Source: Sequoia sempervirens | Taxonomy: Eukaryota; Streptophyta; Pinopsida; Cupressales; Cupressaceae | Length of the DNA: 64,000 nucleotides | NCBI GenBank assembly: GCA_007258455.2 | Contig: VDFB02262690.1 | Span: 124,001 to 188,000 of the forward strand | Direction: 5' to 3' | Shown here: positions 45,947 to 58,984 of the stretch, in pieces | How the letters are laid out: every line of letters begins with the position of its first letter | Position numbering within the stretch: position 1 is the stretch's first letter | Position numbers and translations under genes: made by a program | Notes under the pieces: generated by a model | What the model was told of the DNA's origin: nothing | Database searches by the model: none | The model's input: the letters and a program-made list of their open reading frames with translations, nothing else

Positions 45947-46420
45947 CCGATGGATGTTAATACATTTATAGCTCATATTCATGTGGATTCGCTGAATATT
46001 ACATTCTATTCGCAAGAACTCCTGCCCTCAGAGGTACAAAAGCAAGTAGATCCTTTGATGATAATAATTAACATTAACAATATTGGTATTAGACATACTC
46101 TCATTGACACCAACTCGACACTCAACGTATACAGTATTGACTTATTGCCTAAAATTAAAATTGATTCAGCTTCTCTTGCTGTTTTTTGTACATTCATGGA
46201 TTTGATAATATTGGTCAGCAAGCCTTAGGCACGATAATATTTCCTTTGAGGTTGGGACCTATTACCATACTCACCCTTGTATATGCTATGTAAAAAAAAT
46301 TACCATATAATCTTCTTCTTAGTACATCATGGATTCATGCTATGGGTGCAATATCGTCTACCTTGATTAGATCTATCAAATTTATTCATAATAATTAAGT
46401 AGTAACAATCAAGGCTAGCC
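45947..46420 (+). pseudogene. Gypsy-type retropepsin
   Basis: Phrases in order: MDVNTFIAHIHVDSLNITFY, QELLPSEVQKQVDPLMI, LIDTNSTLNVYSIDLLPKIK, then, after shifts, FDNIGQQALGTI, GPITI and SWIHAMGAISSTL...IKFIH. This is the fixed wording of plant Gypsy proteases (F...DLP.EG..H...L.I.......V..VLVDNGSSLNVLP...L, VRAFD.....V.GEI..P..IGP..F.V.F.V......Y..LLGRPWIH..GA.PSTLHQ..KF). The catalytic Asp is kept, but the Gly of D(T/N)GS is Asn. Frames change at least twice. Confidence 0.8.
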
Positions 46421-46639
46421 TTGATGCCATACACATGTGAGTTGGAAACTACTAGTCATGCTTCGGTTGCAGCTACTCTTAAAAATATTATCCCTTTAGT
46501 GTCTTCCAATGTGATGGTGTCTACTCCAGTAGTGCTTGTTACAACTGATACTCTTGAGATAGACGTCCCTAAAGAACATCCATTCGAAGCAAGAAATATT
46601 TAGTCTACTCCTAATTCTCAATAAAATCCATGTCTTGGT

Positions 46640-47010
46640 AATGATTGGGGTTCCTTAGACATTATGAAATCCTTCATTGGAGAATATAAAGTTGACCCGA
46701 TCCACTTAGAAATTCCAACAATACCATTCACACCCACTATCGAAGATGATTATTCTTTTGTATCGTAGGTTAATGTGAATAACAATTGTAATGTCCTTAA
46801 TGTTGATCCTCCCCCTTTGGAGGAGTTGCAATCACGTTATGGTCTAGGATTTAACATTGCTTCTAAGCATGGGTACAAAGGAAATGGTCTTGGGTGTATG
46901 GAACAAGGAGTTAAGGTCCCTTTGGAACCGACACCTCACTCTTTTGCAAAGGTTTTAGGTTACAAGCCTTCTCGGTTGTCTCCATCCCTCTTCCATCATC
47001 TGCTTTATTC
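46640..47010 (+). pseudogene. Gypsy-type element, G-patch-like segment
   Basis: The frame opening at 46775 reads PPPLEELQSRYGLGFNIASK and HGYKGNGLGCMEQGVKVPLE. The spacing HGY.G.GLG....G...P(L/I)E matches the G-patch (Pfam-type) insert that follows the protease in several plant Gypsy lineages. G-patches usually bind RNA or RNA helicases; the role in the element is unknown. After about 47010 the frame loses similarity. Confidence 0.65.
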
Positions 47011-47058
47011 ATGTCTTCTTCTTGTGAGTAGTCAAAAATTTCTCCAGAAGAGAAAGAA

Positions 47059-47328
47059 TTGTTTCCTACTCCTCATTCTTTATCTAAGCAAGAACATATT
47101 TTTTTGAGGCTTCTCAAAGCCCACTTAATTACTCTTCCTCCTCCTACACATAAGAAGTGTCACAAGCATGATAAAGAAAAAAATTCTTTATGTGCATACC
47201 ATCGAGTGCCTGGCCATTCCACTAGTGAATGTAAGGCCTTGAAGGATAAGGTACAACAACTTCTTGATTCTGGTGTCATCACTCTTCCATTTGTTGATGC
47301 ATCCCTCTCTACTTTGCATGACAAGTGA
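47059..47328 (+). pseudogene. Gypsy-type element, Cys/His module
   Basis: A frame of 89 codons contains CAYHRVPGHSTSEC (47191-47232; CX2HX4HX4C), followed by KALKDKVQQLLDSGVI. The same wording (C..H...GH.T..C..LK..I..LI..G.I) is common before the protease of plant Gypsy elements. Here it lies after the protease and the G-patch, an uncommon order. It may be a second module or the result of rearrangement. Confidence 0.62.
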
Positions 47329-47641
47329 TATCAAGGTCTACCTCTATCTTGTCCATTCTAAGCATCTTCTAATGAGGTTCGTATGCCTCCCTTCTATTGT
47401 TTTGTTGCCTATTATGTGGCATTCATAGCGTTTCCTACTCATTTCCATTCATGGCCCTACACTATTATGTGCAACCATAATTTCTCTATGGTAGCAACAC
47501 AATAGCATCTAGCATGGTTATCCTCTCCTATGTGCTAGGGGTAAGGGTAACGTTCTATAGGTGTGTGTCCTTCTTGAGGGCCCCCCTCTTATCTCTATGT
47601 CTTGATTTCATCGTCTCTACCTATCTTTTCCTTGATGTCAT
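47329..47641. other. Gypsy interior, unassigned
   Basis: Short stretch between the Cys/His module and the solo LTR. No domain seen. Confidence 0.4.
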
Positions 47642-50600
47642 TGTTGGAATATGTTGTCATTGATTTCAAAAGGGGATTAGAGGAGAAGTGTGTTGATCTT
47701 GTGCAAAAGCACATAATGTTTGTCATTGATGTCAAACTGCAAATCAAGCAAAGGAGTTTGTTGGAAAGATGACAGAAGATGGAGGAGAGATCAATGGATC
47801 TAATGGCGAATTGGACACTAGATTCGATATGGATTTTTTGAGAGCATTCCAGTGAAGAGATCTATAGGTTGAGAGAGAGTAAAGGACATGCCTAGAAATG
47901 TATTATTTCTACTCTCAGGTATTTTAGGGTTTATCAGTTAAACCCTAGGTCATTTGCAATCATGGCATCATGAAAAAATCTTTTATTTTCATGTTGACTG
48001 TCAACATTAGGTTGTAGGTTACTTAAGTGATAACTTAATTCATTCATCTTGTAGAGGTGACCGGCCCCATCATCTAGGTTGGTGATGTTCTTAAGGTGCA
48101 TTAGCGTAACAATGTGTGATTGATGAGAGAATGGTAGGCGTCTCTCCAATAGCCCAATATTTATTTGTTTCCATGTCGTGGGTTTTCAAAATTTCACAAC
48201 CTCCGACAAAGAGGTTCTTAAGTTCATATTTCTAGCGACAACGATGGAACACTCATTGGAGTGAAAGGTTGGTTTTGATGGGATTGGAAAAGGTGTCCTA
48301 GCGATGGAGCGATGGCATATCGGATTCAAAGATGTTGACATGGAAGGTGATGATACAATCACATGGCATGACAATGCAGATACAAGGATGATAGGTGGAG
48401 TATGGAAGCTTCATCGGCGAGAGCGAATGTCATTGGCAGGACCTAAGATCTTCTCCCCTCGATGCAACAATGAGAAGGTAGTGTTCAGTGTGGGACCTAG
48501 TCATAATGACATGGGTGACTGTGATGATTATACAAACTCATGGCATGACAAGATTGGGCGAATGGTAATCCACATCCTTGTTGTGGATTATGAAGTAGTG
48601 GCATGGCGATGAGGTGGATAAATGGAGTCATCAATTGTCTTCGTTGATGTGACTAAGTCATATTGGCATAAGTTTCATGATTGTCTCCCCGATACAACGA
48701 TGGTTATATCTTCGGCAAGACTATATGTCATCACCAGGGCTATGGAGCTAGTCGCAATGATAGGGCGACAAGAGTTGGTTTTTGACTGTGGGACCCAATA
48801 AGGTGGATGTGGAAGTGAGACCCGGTGGTGAGGATGACGTGTGTCCATGTTACAATAAGAAATTGAATAAAAGGATGACACATGATAGAAAGCAATAGTG
48901 GATGGTGACATGGTGATGATGTAGACATGAGACAACAATGTGTAGACCCCACATTGGAATGATGTGCTTGGTGCTGAGTGTTTCCATTAGAGTGGCATTC
49001 CTTCATTGGTAGGAATTTTAAGGTAGTCCCTCTAATGCAGTGATGATAACCTTCATCAGGTAGACAAAGTATCATCGCCAGGACCTTGAAGAAGGTCCCT
49101 TTGACATGGCGATGAAAGAATGGACACCAACAGTGGGACCCGATAGTAACAAAGATGTTCAGAGGGTGAATTATATGGCGACACATGGTTGGTTGGGACT
49201 GGTTAGTGGAAGATGTGATGATGAAGGACAACAACGATCAATGGTGCAGGTTAACGAAGGTAGATCAGACGATGCTGGTGAAAGGTTTCATTATTGGCGT
49301 GACAATGCCATATCAGTGAGAATGAAGTTAATGTATCTCTGAGAGCTTGATGGTTTGCTCATTGGTGTAACATGGGCATATCGGTGGAACCTTAAAGCAT
49401 GTCCCATTGATTGTGTGATAAGGAAAAATGCTAGTGGGAGCTGATAGGAAGATGGTGACAATGGAGTGTGACCAAACAGTACAAGTGGCGGTCGATGATT
49501 GATCGGTATGTCATTTTGCATTGATGTTGTGAATGACATGGTGACAACATGGATGACATGTAGGTTGTGGTCCCAAGTAGATAACATGGAAAGCATATTG
49601 TTGTGACCTACTTGTATCGGTGGGAGTTTGAAAGGTGTCCCAACGACAAAGCGATATGGAGATTGATGAAGGAGATTCAAATTATTGCTTATCCCATGGT
49701 CAGGATTTAAAGACACGATAGTAACTGAGGATCACATGATCAGGGAAGGAGAAGATAGAAAACCAAAATTCAAAAGCATTGATCTCAAATGGCTAAGTCT
49801 GTGTAAACAGGGTTTCAACTAGAAATTGACACAAAGCAGAGAGTTAATTTGTCAAACTGCACCCAGCGACCAATTGGATGAAGATTTGATCTCCAAAGTG
49901 ACAATACAGATCGTAGATATGATCAAGATAAGATTAGATTGAATCAAATCGATTGAACAGGAGAACCTATTTAATACATAACTGATTCTAGGGTTTCACA
50001 GGTTGCTATTCTTAGCAAACTCTCCGAGACAAAATTTAATGTTGTAAGGATTGATGCAAAAAGGTATGGTGATATTTGATAAATCTTATCAAATATCTTA
50101 ATGATGGTGTGTGGCTCGATGAACTAGCAACTTGTTGGTGAAGATAACAAGTATGGAAACCCTAATATGATGAGAATTGATCTGGATGGTTGAGAGAATC
50201 TCAAGGTTGAGATTGCAAATCGATGGAGTTAAACAAAAGGAAGACAATTTGAGAATTTTCAAAGTAGGAGTATTTGTTGTATGAGAAATGTTGGCAGAGC
50301 AAAGAGAGCTAAAAAAAAGTATGTATTGTTGAGTGTGTTGTAGTGGAATAGAGGGAGAGTGTGTAGCACAAGAAGATAGAACAAAAAATGTTCTAAGTGT
50401 AGGAGAGGAAAAGAGAGAGCAACAAAGCAGATAGAGAATGCATTTGATGAAGTCCTAAGACTGTAATACAGAACATCCTCTAGGATTTCTCATTCATGGT
50501 GAAGAGAGTGTGCAGTGCAGTGAGATAGAATACTAATTTTTCTATGTCTAGAGAGAGCATAGAGCAGGGGTGTGTTGTTGAGAGTGTAGCTTCAGCAACA

Positions 50601-51164
50601 AAGTGTGAGTTGCAGTAAGTGCAACACTTTATTGTATGTATTGATGCATCTCAGGTTTTGTAGAACCAAGTCTATGCATATTTGAGATTGTTCTTATTGT
50701 ACTGAGTTGTGGCTCAAAATAGGGGATTGTAGTCTCCTTGAAGTTGTGGCTTCTAAATCAGGGTGTTTTTTCATCCTTGAAGTTGTAGCTTCTAAATTAG
50801 GTAGTTGATGCTTCCTTGGGTTATAACCCTAAGACATTGTAATAGAGATTTGGATTGTGACACTGGATTTAAGCAGTAGACTCAAGCAACCTTAGTCACC
50901 ATGGTTTTTCCAATATTGGGTTTTCCACGTACATATGGTGTTATGTGATGCTTTTGTGTATGTGCATATTTATGTCTCTCTGTATGATTAATATGCACAT
51001 TAAGGGCTTATGAATTATTATGCATAAAAGTACTTAGAGCTAAAAGAAGAATCTTGCATGAGGTAGTTGGAGTCAAGGAAGTAATCTGCATAAAGGTTTT
51101 TAAGGATAAGATTTTTGGTATCTACTGATTCACCCCCCTCTCAATAGATCATTGTGTTCCAACA
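47642..51164 (+). mobile_element. Solo LTR of 3.5 kb
   Basis: It begins TGTTGGAATATGTTGTCATT and ends CATTGTGTTCCAACA, so the terminal eight bases are perfect inverted repeats (TGTTGGAA and TTCCAACA). Flanking pentamers are GTCAT and ATCAT. The start and the end (ATTCACCCCCCTCTCA just inside) are typical of long copia LTRs. No primer site, polypurine tract or second copy of the start was found inside, so this is one LTR only. The part 48190-49700 is a degenerate satellite-like array with recurring GTGGGACC, GGTGTCCC and ATGGCGATG motifs. Open frames in it (up to 164 codons) are not genes. Confidence 0.78.
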
Positions 51165-52544
51165 ATCATGGTTTCTACGTGTTGTCCCTCGCATGTGGGA
51201 CAACATGCCACAAATACATCTTGCCATATATCTCATGCGAGAACATCTATTGTCTTTCTTTCCTCTCCTTAGAATGGCATATTCTCCTTTGTGTAGAACA
51301 CATCATTCTAAGGGGGGTATCATATCTACTTAATTTTCAACATGGACTATTCTTCTAAATTGATTCCTTGACAATAGAATCTATTGTGGAAAATTTTATG
51401 TCTTTCAATTGGAGTGTTCCCTTGAAAGGGCCTCTTGGTGTCTTGAAGGGTTCCCTGCCAAAGGTACCCCTTTTAAAATCCTTCTTCTCAAATGAATTCA
51501 TCGGTATCTTGCAATTTGTGTCTTCTATCCTATATTTGATGTTGTTGTGTCTTAGTTTCAGACATCTTATATATTGGCATCTAGCTTGGGGGCAGCCTGA
51601 CTAAACCTATCTTATATCTTGGCATCTAGCTTGGGGGAAACCTGACTAGACTTGTCTTTTCTATGGTTGTCCTACAACGTAGTTTGTAGTAGCTACATGC
51701 TTATCTTATATTTGATCAAATTGTGTCTATATTTTGTGATACAAGTTCTCCTCCATTGTGGGGTTTTCTTTTATCACTTTGGTGTCTATTTTGAGATACA
51801 GGTTCTCCTCCATTGCATGTTTTTCTTTTATCACTCTAGTGCCTATTTTGTGATATGGGTTCTCCCTCGTTGTGGGGTTTGCTTTTATCACTCATGGTGT
51901 CTATTTTTTTTTCTTTTTTTCCTAACTTATTTGAATGCAACAAACATACATTTGTGGTGAATTTGTAGTTAGCTTTGTAGGATAGAAAACTCATGTCCTC
52001 TTCGTTTCTTGGCTTAGCTTTACAATTGTATATACCAGATCAAAGACCTGTATCCTCTTCATCTTGAATATATACTTCTCTTTTTCTCTCTATTTCTCTT
52101 CAACATTGGATGCTTCCCTATCTTTTGGATGCATTCTTCTCTTGAAGCAATCGATCCTTACATTCTTCTCTCGGTTTAAGAATTATTCTATGTATTATTT
52201 CTCAATTTGGGGGCGACACATAGTATTGAGATAACCTTCCATATCGAGGTATCTTTCACTTTGCTGACTCAAATCTTGTTAGTTTTGATGTGTGTAATAT
52301 TCATGTATATGTTCTAACCCCATGATGTAGTAGCTTTTTATGTTCTAACCTTATTTTCATGTGCAGATCTTTTTTGTCGAATGCATTTTTTTTGTAGGTC
52401 TTCACCCTAGGGGCATGCTTCCTTGGTTCAAATATCTATCTGCTTCCTCTATAGTATCCTTTTGGCACCATGATGTTATTTATGTTTAGTAGATTTCCTT
52501 TAGCGTGCATATTCATGTAAATTCATAAACCCGCTAAAATGTAA
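51165..52544. other. Gypsy interior before the 3' LTR, noncoding
   Basis: It contains repeated phrases CATCTAGCTTGGGGG (51582 and 51626) and CTCCTCCATTG / TTTTATCACT in three imperfect units (51745-51900). No pol domain is present. Purine-rich GGGGG tracts may include the polypurine tract, but none adjoins the LTR start directly. Confidence 0.45.
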
Positions 52545-53500
52545 TGTCATAAAATTGCACCCCTTTACAATTTCACTTACATTTTCACATCCACTTTAGT
52601 GTCCACTCCCTTAATATTTGTGTAGGCTCATTTTAGCCCCTACATCATCCTTTTTCCCCTCTCAGGATGCTCAAGACCCCTTTTGAGCAGCTACCTTTAT
52701 GCATCAACTTTGGGTCAAACCTTGTGTTTCCTCATTCCCACCATTTTGTAGCATGATTTGTCTTGACACTAGCATGTCACACGAACATTTACGTGTCGCA
52801 CTAGCATCCCACGACATCTTAACATTCAAATGACCATTTCTAGGTGCCTTGCCACTTGTCACCTACCTTTGTTAGTGGTAACGGCTCGAGACGCCTTGTT
52901 TTCCCTCTTCTTTTCTCTTTTGAATCCATCTTTTCATTCCTATTGCTCTCTCTTGGAATTTCCATTCCTGTCTAGCTCTCTTGCACATTTTCTCTTCTTA
53001 GAAATATTTATCTTTTCTCTCAAGCTTGCACACCTCTCTTTCTTGCTACAACACTCTCACGTTCTCACAATGTTGTCTACAACACTCTATCTACTCTCTT
53101 GGCTCTCACAGCTATCATTGTCTCTCTTTCTCTCTCTGGATTCCTCAAGCCTTACATGTGATATCTCTCTTGTCTTGTGTATTTGAGCATTTTTTGATTT
53201 CTCACATCCTTGTCTATGCATTTATCTATCTCGTCTATTGATCTATTTCAGTCTCTATTATTTTCTCTATCTATCTATCTGGTTGCTTGTGGAGATGGGA
53301 ACACCGAAATAGGGGTTTGACTAAGGAAAGCCTCTAAACAACCCCAAAATTTTTCCTCAGTCTTATGTGTGCAGGTATTGAAGATATTTCCTTGTTGGAG
53401 GCTTCATTGCTTGGTCTATTGTGAGCATTTTCTATCTCCTATTCTCTCAATTTATCATTTATTTCACTTAATTTAGCTTCTATTACTCTTTGTTACTTTC
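52545..53500 (+). repeat. 3' LTR of the Gypsy-type element, left part
   Basis: The probable start is TGTCATAAAATTGCACCCCT at 52545. From about 53200 it matches the 5' LTR. It breaks at 53500 after CTTTC, where Copia-2 begins, and continues at 61323. Confidence 0.7.
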
Positions 53501-54146
53501 TATTGGGAAAATGTGTCTCAATCTTGCAATTACATAAGGTATTGTTCATACATAAGGTACTGTTGATACATCGGTGATAAAGGGCGTGAAGGGGTTTCTC
53601 CCTATGAGGGGTCCAGGAGGATCACCCCCCTAGTTGGGGGTTCGGGGGAAGCACACCCCGATAGGGGCTTGAGAGTAGTGGCCTCGAAAGGAAAATTTTA
53701 TTTATATTTTTTATTGTAAATCTAAACTGTTCATCATTAGGTCTTAGATCTAACGCCTGATATTTTATTAACTTGACTTGCCCTAGAAGGTAGCCCTATT
53801 TTATGAGGGAATTGTATTACAGTTGTGTATTATGATGTATTCTAAGAGTCCGATAGCGATCATGTTGCCTCTGGATCTTTGGTTGACAATACTCCTATGA
53901 GAAGATTGCTTTGTAAGTATATTGTGATCTTTATGATTTATAAATAATATATTGGGCGACTTTTGGAGTGTGGGATTTTTCTCCCAAAAGGGTTTTCTCC
54001 ACATAAATCACTGTGTTGTGGTATGCATGATATTTATGTTTATTTCCATTTAATTTTATGTAACCATTAAAGATCTATAAATTTTTGTATTATCCTTCTC
54101 TCAAGATTAGTGTAAGTAGTTGTTTTGCTACCTTAGCTTCCTTACA
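53501..54146 (+). repeat. 5' LTR of Copia-2
   Basis: 646 bp. It shares GGGAAAATGTGTCTCAA, TAGGTCTTAGATCTAA and CTTAGCTTCCTTAC with 58363-58984. It ends CTTACA, two bases before the primer site. Confidence 0.88.
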
Positions 54147-54148
54147 TG

Positions 54149-54160
54149 TGGTATCAGAGC
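54149..54160 (+). promoter_or_regulatory. Primer-binding site of Copia-2
   Basis: TGGTATCAGAGC, an exact plant copia primer site for initiator Met-tRNA. Confidence 0.9.
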
Positions 54161-54229
54161 TTGATCGCCTTTGGTTTCAATTGTGGGTTGTTGGGTTTTA
54201 TGAAAGAATCCAAATTTGAATGGAGCTTG

Positions 54230-57200
54230 TGCATAAGGCACTTTGTCATCTTGTTGTAGGAATTTTCAAATGGAAAGTTTATCAAGGAGAATAGAGGTGG
54301 ATAAATTCTTGGAAATAATTTTGAAATGTGGAAGCTGAAGATGGAGGATCTATTGATAGATCAAGATTTGTGGGATGTTGTTGATGAGAATGTTTCAAGG
54401 CCTACAGATCCTACTTAGGCTGCTCAATATGATGTTATGGACCATAAAGCCAAGGGTCTAATTAGATTGTGCTTGGAAGAATTTGTTTTAATCAATGTCC
54501 ATGAAGAGACCTTTGCACAAAAACTATGGAAGAAGCTTGGTGAGATGTATCAAGCCAAATCTTTAGTGAACAAGATTTTCTTGAGGAAAAAATTGTATTC
54601 CTTGAGAATGGAAGATGGTGGATGAATTATAGACCATATGGAAGCATTCAATATGTCAAGGTGGCTCAGTTGTCATCAATTGGTGTCAAAATGGATGACG
54701 AGGAGAAATGTCAGATTGTGCTTTGTTCTTTGCCTAATTCATGGGATTCTCTTGTTATGGATATTGGGAGTACTTATGTTATAAAGAAGACTGAAGGTAT
54801 GGTGGGTTCTTTGTTTTCTAAAGAGATGAGGAGGATGGTATCCATCAGTGCTAAGGAGGCCCTAAATTTTTGTGGAAGACCTAAGAAAAAAGGAAAGAAG
54901 AATGAGAAGCATGATAAATCCAAGTCCAAGGGGAGATCCAAATCTCCTGGAAAGTCCAAAGCTCTTTGTTGTAATTGTGGTAAGCTTAGACATATTTGTA
55001 AGGGGTGCAAAAAAAGAAAAGAATAATAAAAAGAAGAGATTTTATTTTTATTTTGAGTCCAAGAAGGTAGATGGTGATGCATTCATTGCAAATTTGGAAA
55101 ATAGTGTAGGTAATGATGCATGGTTAATTGACTCAGGTACATCTTTCCATATGACCTTTAATAGAGATTGGTTTTATGAATATGAAGAATTTGATGGAGG
55201 TAAGGTGCACTTGGGTGATGATTCTTATTTAAATATTGTTGGTCATGGTAAAGTTAAAATAAGGTTTCTTGATGGTAGAATAAAAAGGATTAATGGTGTG
55301 TTGCAAATCCCTGGATTAACATGAAATTTGTTATCTGTGAGCAAAATAATAGATGTAGGTGTGTAGTAGCATTTTTTGATGTAGGATGCAAGATGGTTAG
55401 AGGTGTTATGGTGATTCCCAGAGGTGTTAGATATGGCACATTGTATAAGCTTGATGCATGCATTGTTGACTGCAATAGTACTTCTATGAAAAGCAACTTT
55501 TTGAAAGAGGTGAGGGTTTCATCTTTGACATATGGTCATTGATTTTGGGTACCCAAGGGTGCTCTTTATTTTGAATCAAAGTTACTTGCAGAGAAAACTA
55601 TGTTATGGTGCCATATACTTGGCCACATTGGAGAAAAAGGGTCTAAGGACCTTGAAAAATAAAAACCTTGTTGAAGGGTTATCTGATTGTAATCTTGAAT
55701 TTGATTTCTATGAAGATTGCATTTATGGAAAACAAAACTGTGTTCAGTTTTACTCAAGTTCTCATAAATCTTGTGGTGTATTGGATATTATTCATTATGT
55801 TGTGTTTGGTCCTATAGATGTTCCTTCAATTGATAAATCCACATATTATGTTTCTTTTATTGATGATTACAGTAAAAGGACATGGGTATACTTTCTATAG
55901 AGTAAATCTAAAGTTTTCAATTGATTTAAAAACTTTAAAGCAATGGTTGAGTTGCAAAATAGAAAGAAAATAAAATGTTTGAGGACTGATAATGGTGGTG
56001 AATTTTGCTCTAACGATTTTAATTTTTTTTGTAAATATTGTGGTATTCATAGACAATAGACAACTCCATATTCTCCACAACAGAATGGAGTTGCAAAAAG
56101 AATGAATAGGACACTAATGGAGAAGGCTAGGAGTATGTTGAGTGGTGCTAGTCTAGAACAAAGGTTTTGGACATAAGCTATTGCCATTACTTGTTACTTG
56201 ATTAACAAGTCTCCTACATTATCTTTTATTGATAAGACACCTATAGAGGCATGGTCGGGCCACAAGCCTTCATTAAAACATCTTAGAGTTTTTGGTTGTG
56301 AGGCATATGCACATGTGTCAAAGGAGAAGTGAACAAAGTTGGAGAACAAGGATGTGAAATGTATCTTCATCGGATACACATGGTGTGAAAGGATACAAGC
56401 TTTGGGATCTTGTTGCACAAAAGGTAATACATAGTAGAAGTGTTATTTTTAGAGAAACTAAGTCTTCTTCTGTTACATTGCAGCCAAAACAAAGTAAATA
56501 GAAAGATGTGATTCAATTTTCTTCTACACCTGAGAAATTTGAATCGAGGCCCATGGATAGACAAGAAGTTGAGGAGAGCTCACCTAGCTCCAAATCTTTA
56601 GAAGAGGAGGAAGAACCTCCAACTCAGCTTGTTTGTAGGTCTACAAGGCATTTAAACAACCACCTGAAAGGTATTCACCTAATGATTGGAGATGTATTTT
56701 TTGCTTTGAACACTAACATGGATGAAATTAGATTGGTAAAAGAGGCATTAGGTATGAATGATGAAGAATCCTAGCAGATTGCTATGGATGAAGAAATAAC
56801 AACTTTGAAAAAGAATGATACATGTGATCTTGTACCATTCTCTGAGGAAGAAAACCTATTGGTTGAAAATGGGTGTTCAAGAAAAATATTAGTTCAAATG
56901 GAGGTATTGCGAAGTATAAAGCAAGGTTGGTTGCACAAGGTTACTCTCAAGTTGAGGGTATTGATTATGGTCGTATATCTTCTCCTATGCAAAAATGAAA
57001 TCCACTAGACTTTTGCTTTCTATTGTTGCTTCTTATGATTTAGAGGTTGAGCAAATGCGTGTAAAAATTGCTTTCCTTCATGGTGACTTGGAGGAGGATA
57101 TTTATTATGACACAACTAGAGCACTACGTGGTGAAAGGTAAAAGTAAATTGGTTTACAAATTGAAGAAATCTTTGTATAGCCTAAAACAAAGTCTTAGGA

Positions 57201-58270
57201 TATGGTACCTAAAATTTGATACATATGTGTTGAGTTTGGGATTTGAGCGTTCTAAATCAAATCATTGTGTTTACTATAAAGCTGATGGTGATCATTTCCT
57301 TTTTATTACATTATATGTTGATGATATGTTATTTATTGGTAAGGGGAAAGGTATGATTTCAAAACTAAAATCTCAACTTGCTAATAAATTTGAAATGAAA
57401 TATCTTGGTGCAGCTAAACACATTCTTGGGATGAAAATTAAAAGAGATAGATTGAACATAAAGCTATGGATTGGCCAAAGTAAGTATTTTAATTCAATTT
57501 TACAAAGGTTTGATATGCAGGATTATAGACCATTGTGTGTTCCCGTTTTAGCTAGAACAAAGTTATCTATTTCAGATTGTCCAACATCCCCATCAGAGAT
57601 GGAAGACATGAGCAGAGTTACTTAACATTTAGTGCAATTGGAAGTTTGATGTATGTTATGGTTTGTACAAGACCAGACATTTCCCAAGCAGTGGGAGTTC
57701 TTTCCAGATATATGTCTAATCTTGGTAGAGTTCATTGGGATGCAGTTAAAAGAGTCTTCATATATTTGCATGGTACCTCATATTATTTCTTGTGTTATCA
57801 TAGTAATATTACTAAAGATGATATTTCCCTTGATATTCATGGTTATGTGGATTCAAATTAAGTAGGTGATGTTGATAGCAGATGATCCACCAGTGCTTAT
57901 GTGTTTACTTTATTTGGTGGTGCAATTAGTTGGATGAGTAAGCGATAGGTTGTGGTTGCTTTTTCCACTACTGAAGCTAAGTATATGGAAACTACTCATG
58001 CTTGTAAAGAATCCATTTGGCTAAAGAGACTATGTTCGGATATTGGAATAAAATAAAGTGTAGTGACAATTTATTGTGATAGTTAGTGCGATATTTCTAG
58101 CCAAAAACTTGACGTTTCATGCCATGACCAATCACATTGATGTACACTATCATTTTGTTAGAGACATGGTCGAAGATGGTAGAGTGAAGCTAGTTAAGGT
58201 AGAGACTTTGATCAATGTTGTTGATTCTTTAACTAATCATGTGAGCATAGAGAAGTTCATATGGTGTTAA
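54230..58270 (+). pseudogene. Copia-2 gag-pol polyprotein (broken)
   Basis: Order along the plus strand: gag with FEMWKLKMEDLLIDQDLWDV and LWKKLGEMYQAKSLVNKIFL (54310-54610); zinc knuckle CCNCGKLRHICKGC (54967-55008; CX2CX4HX4C); protease WLIDSGTSFHMT (55121-55156); integrase with SFIDDYSKRTWVYFL (about 55855-55898), RTDNGGEFCS, PYSPQQNGVAKRMNRTLMEK and KHLRVFGCEAYAHV; reverse transcriptase from KYKARLVAQGYSQVEGIDYG to LYVDDMLFIGKGK (57311), then YLGAAKHILGMKI; RNase H with WDAVKRVFIYLHGT, GYVDSN.VGDVDSR.STSAYV and AFSTTEAKYMETTHACKE. The RT catalytic YVDD is intact. More than ten stops and several frameshifts (for example at 54415, 54623, 55322, 55900, 56995, 57623) make it non-functional. 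The whole lies between good LTRs. Confidence 0.93.
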
Positions 58271-58362
58271 GACACTATAGGCCTTTTGGCCCCTAACAAT
58301 TAAGAGATGATGTTTATTCACCCTCATTTTTCTCTTGCAAGGTGTTTGACAAGTGGGATATT

Positions 58363-58984
58363 TGTTGGGAAAATGTGTCTCAAGCTTGCAATTACATAAG
58401 GTACCATTGATGCATTGGAAACGAGGGGCACAGGGGGGTTCTCCCCCCCCAGAGGTCTAGGGGGATCCCCTTAGCTAGAGGTCCAGGGACAACATGCCTT
58501 GGCAAGGGCTTGAGGGTAGCGGCCCCAAAAGAAAATTTTTATTTATATTTATTATTGTAAATCTAGATCATTCATCATTAGGTCTTAGATCTAATGGTTG
58601 ATATTTTATTAGCTTGAATTTCCCTAGAAGGAAACCCTTATTTATGAGGCCATTGTATTATGATTGTATTGTGATGTGTTATGAGAGTCTAATAATGGTC
58701 GTGTTGCCTCTAGATCTCTGGTTGGTGATAGTCGTGTGAGAAGCTTGCTCTACAAGTATATTGTAATCTTTGTGATTTCTAAATAATATATTAGGTGGCT
58801 TTTGGAGTGTGGTATTTTTCTCCTAAAAGGGTTTTCCCCACGTAAATCACTTTGTTGTGTTATGCATGATATTTATGTTTATTTTTATTTAAGTTTCTTT
58901 AACTATTAAAGACCTAATTTTTTTTGTATTATCCTCCTCTCAAGATTAGTGTAGGAATTTGTTCCACTACCTTAGCTTCCTTAC
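58363..58984 (+). repeat. 3' LTR of Copia-2
   Basis: It begins TGTTGGGAAAATG after the purine tract AAGTGGGATAT. It ends CTTAC, which is also the target duplication of the solo LTR that follows. Confidence 0.88.

Noticed and set aside
48740..49234. Minus-strand frame of 164 codons, His/Ser-rich
   Set aside because: It lies in the satellite-like array of the 3.5 kb solo LTR, with shadow frames on the other strand and no known domain.
52830..53241. Ser/Leu-rich plus-strand frames of 118 and 71 codons
   Set aside because: Pyrimidine-rich LTR sequence of the Gypsy-type element, without a domain.
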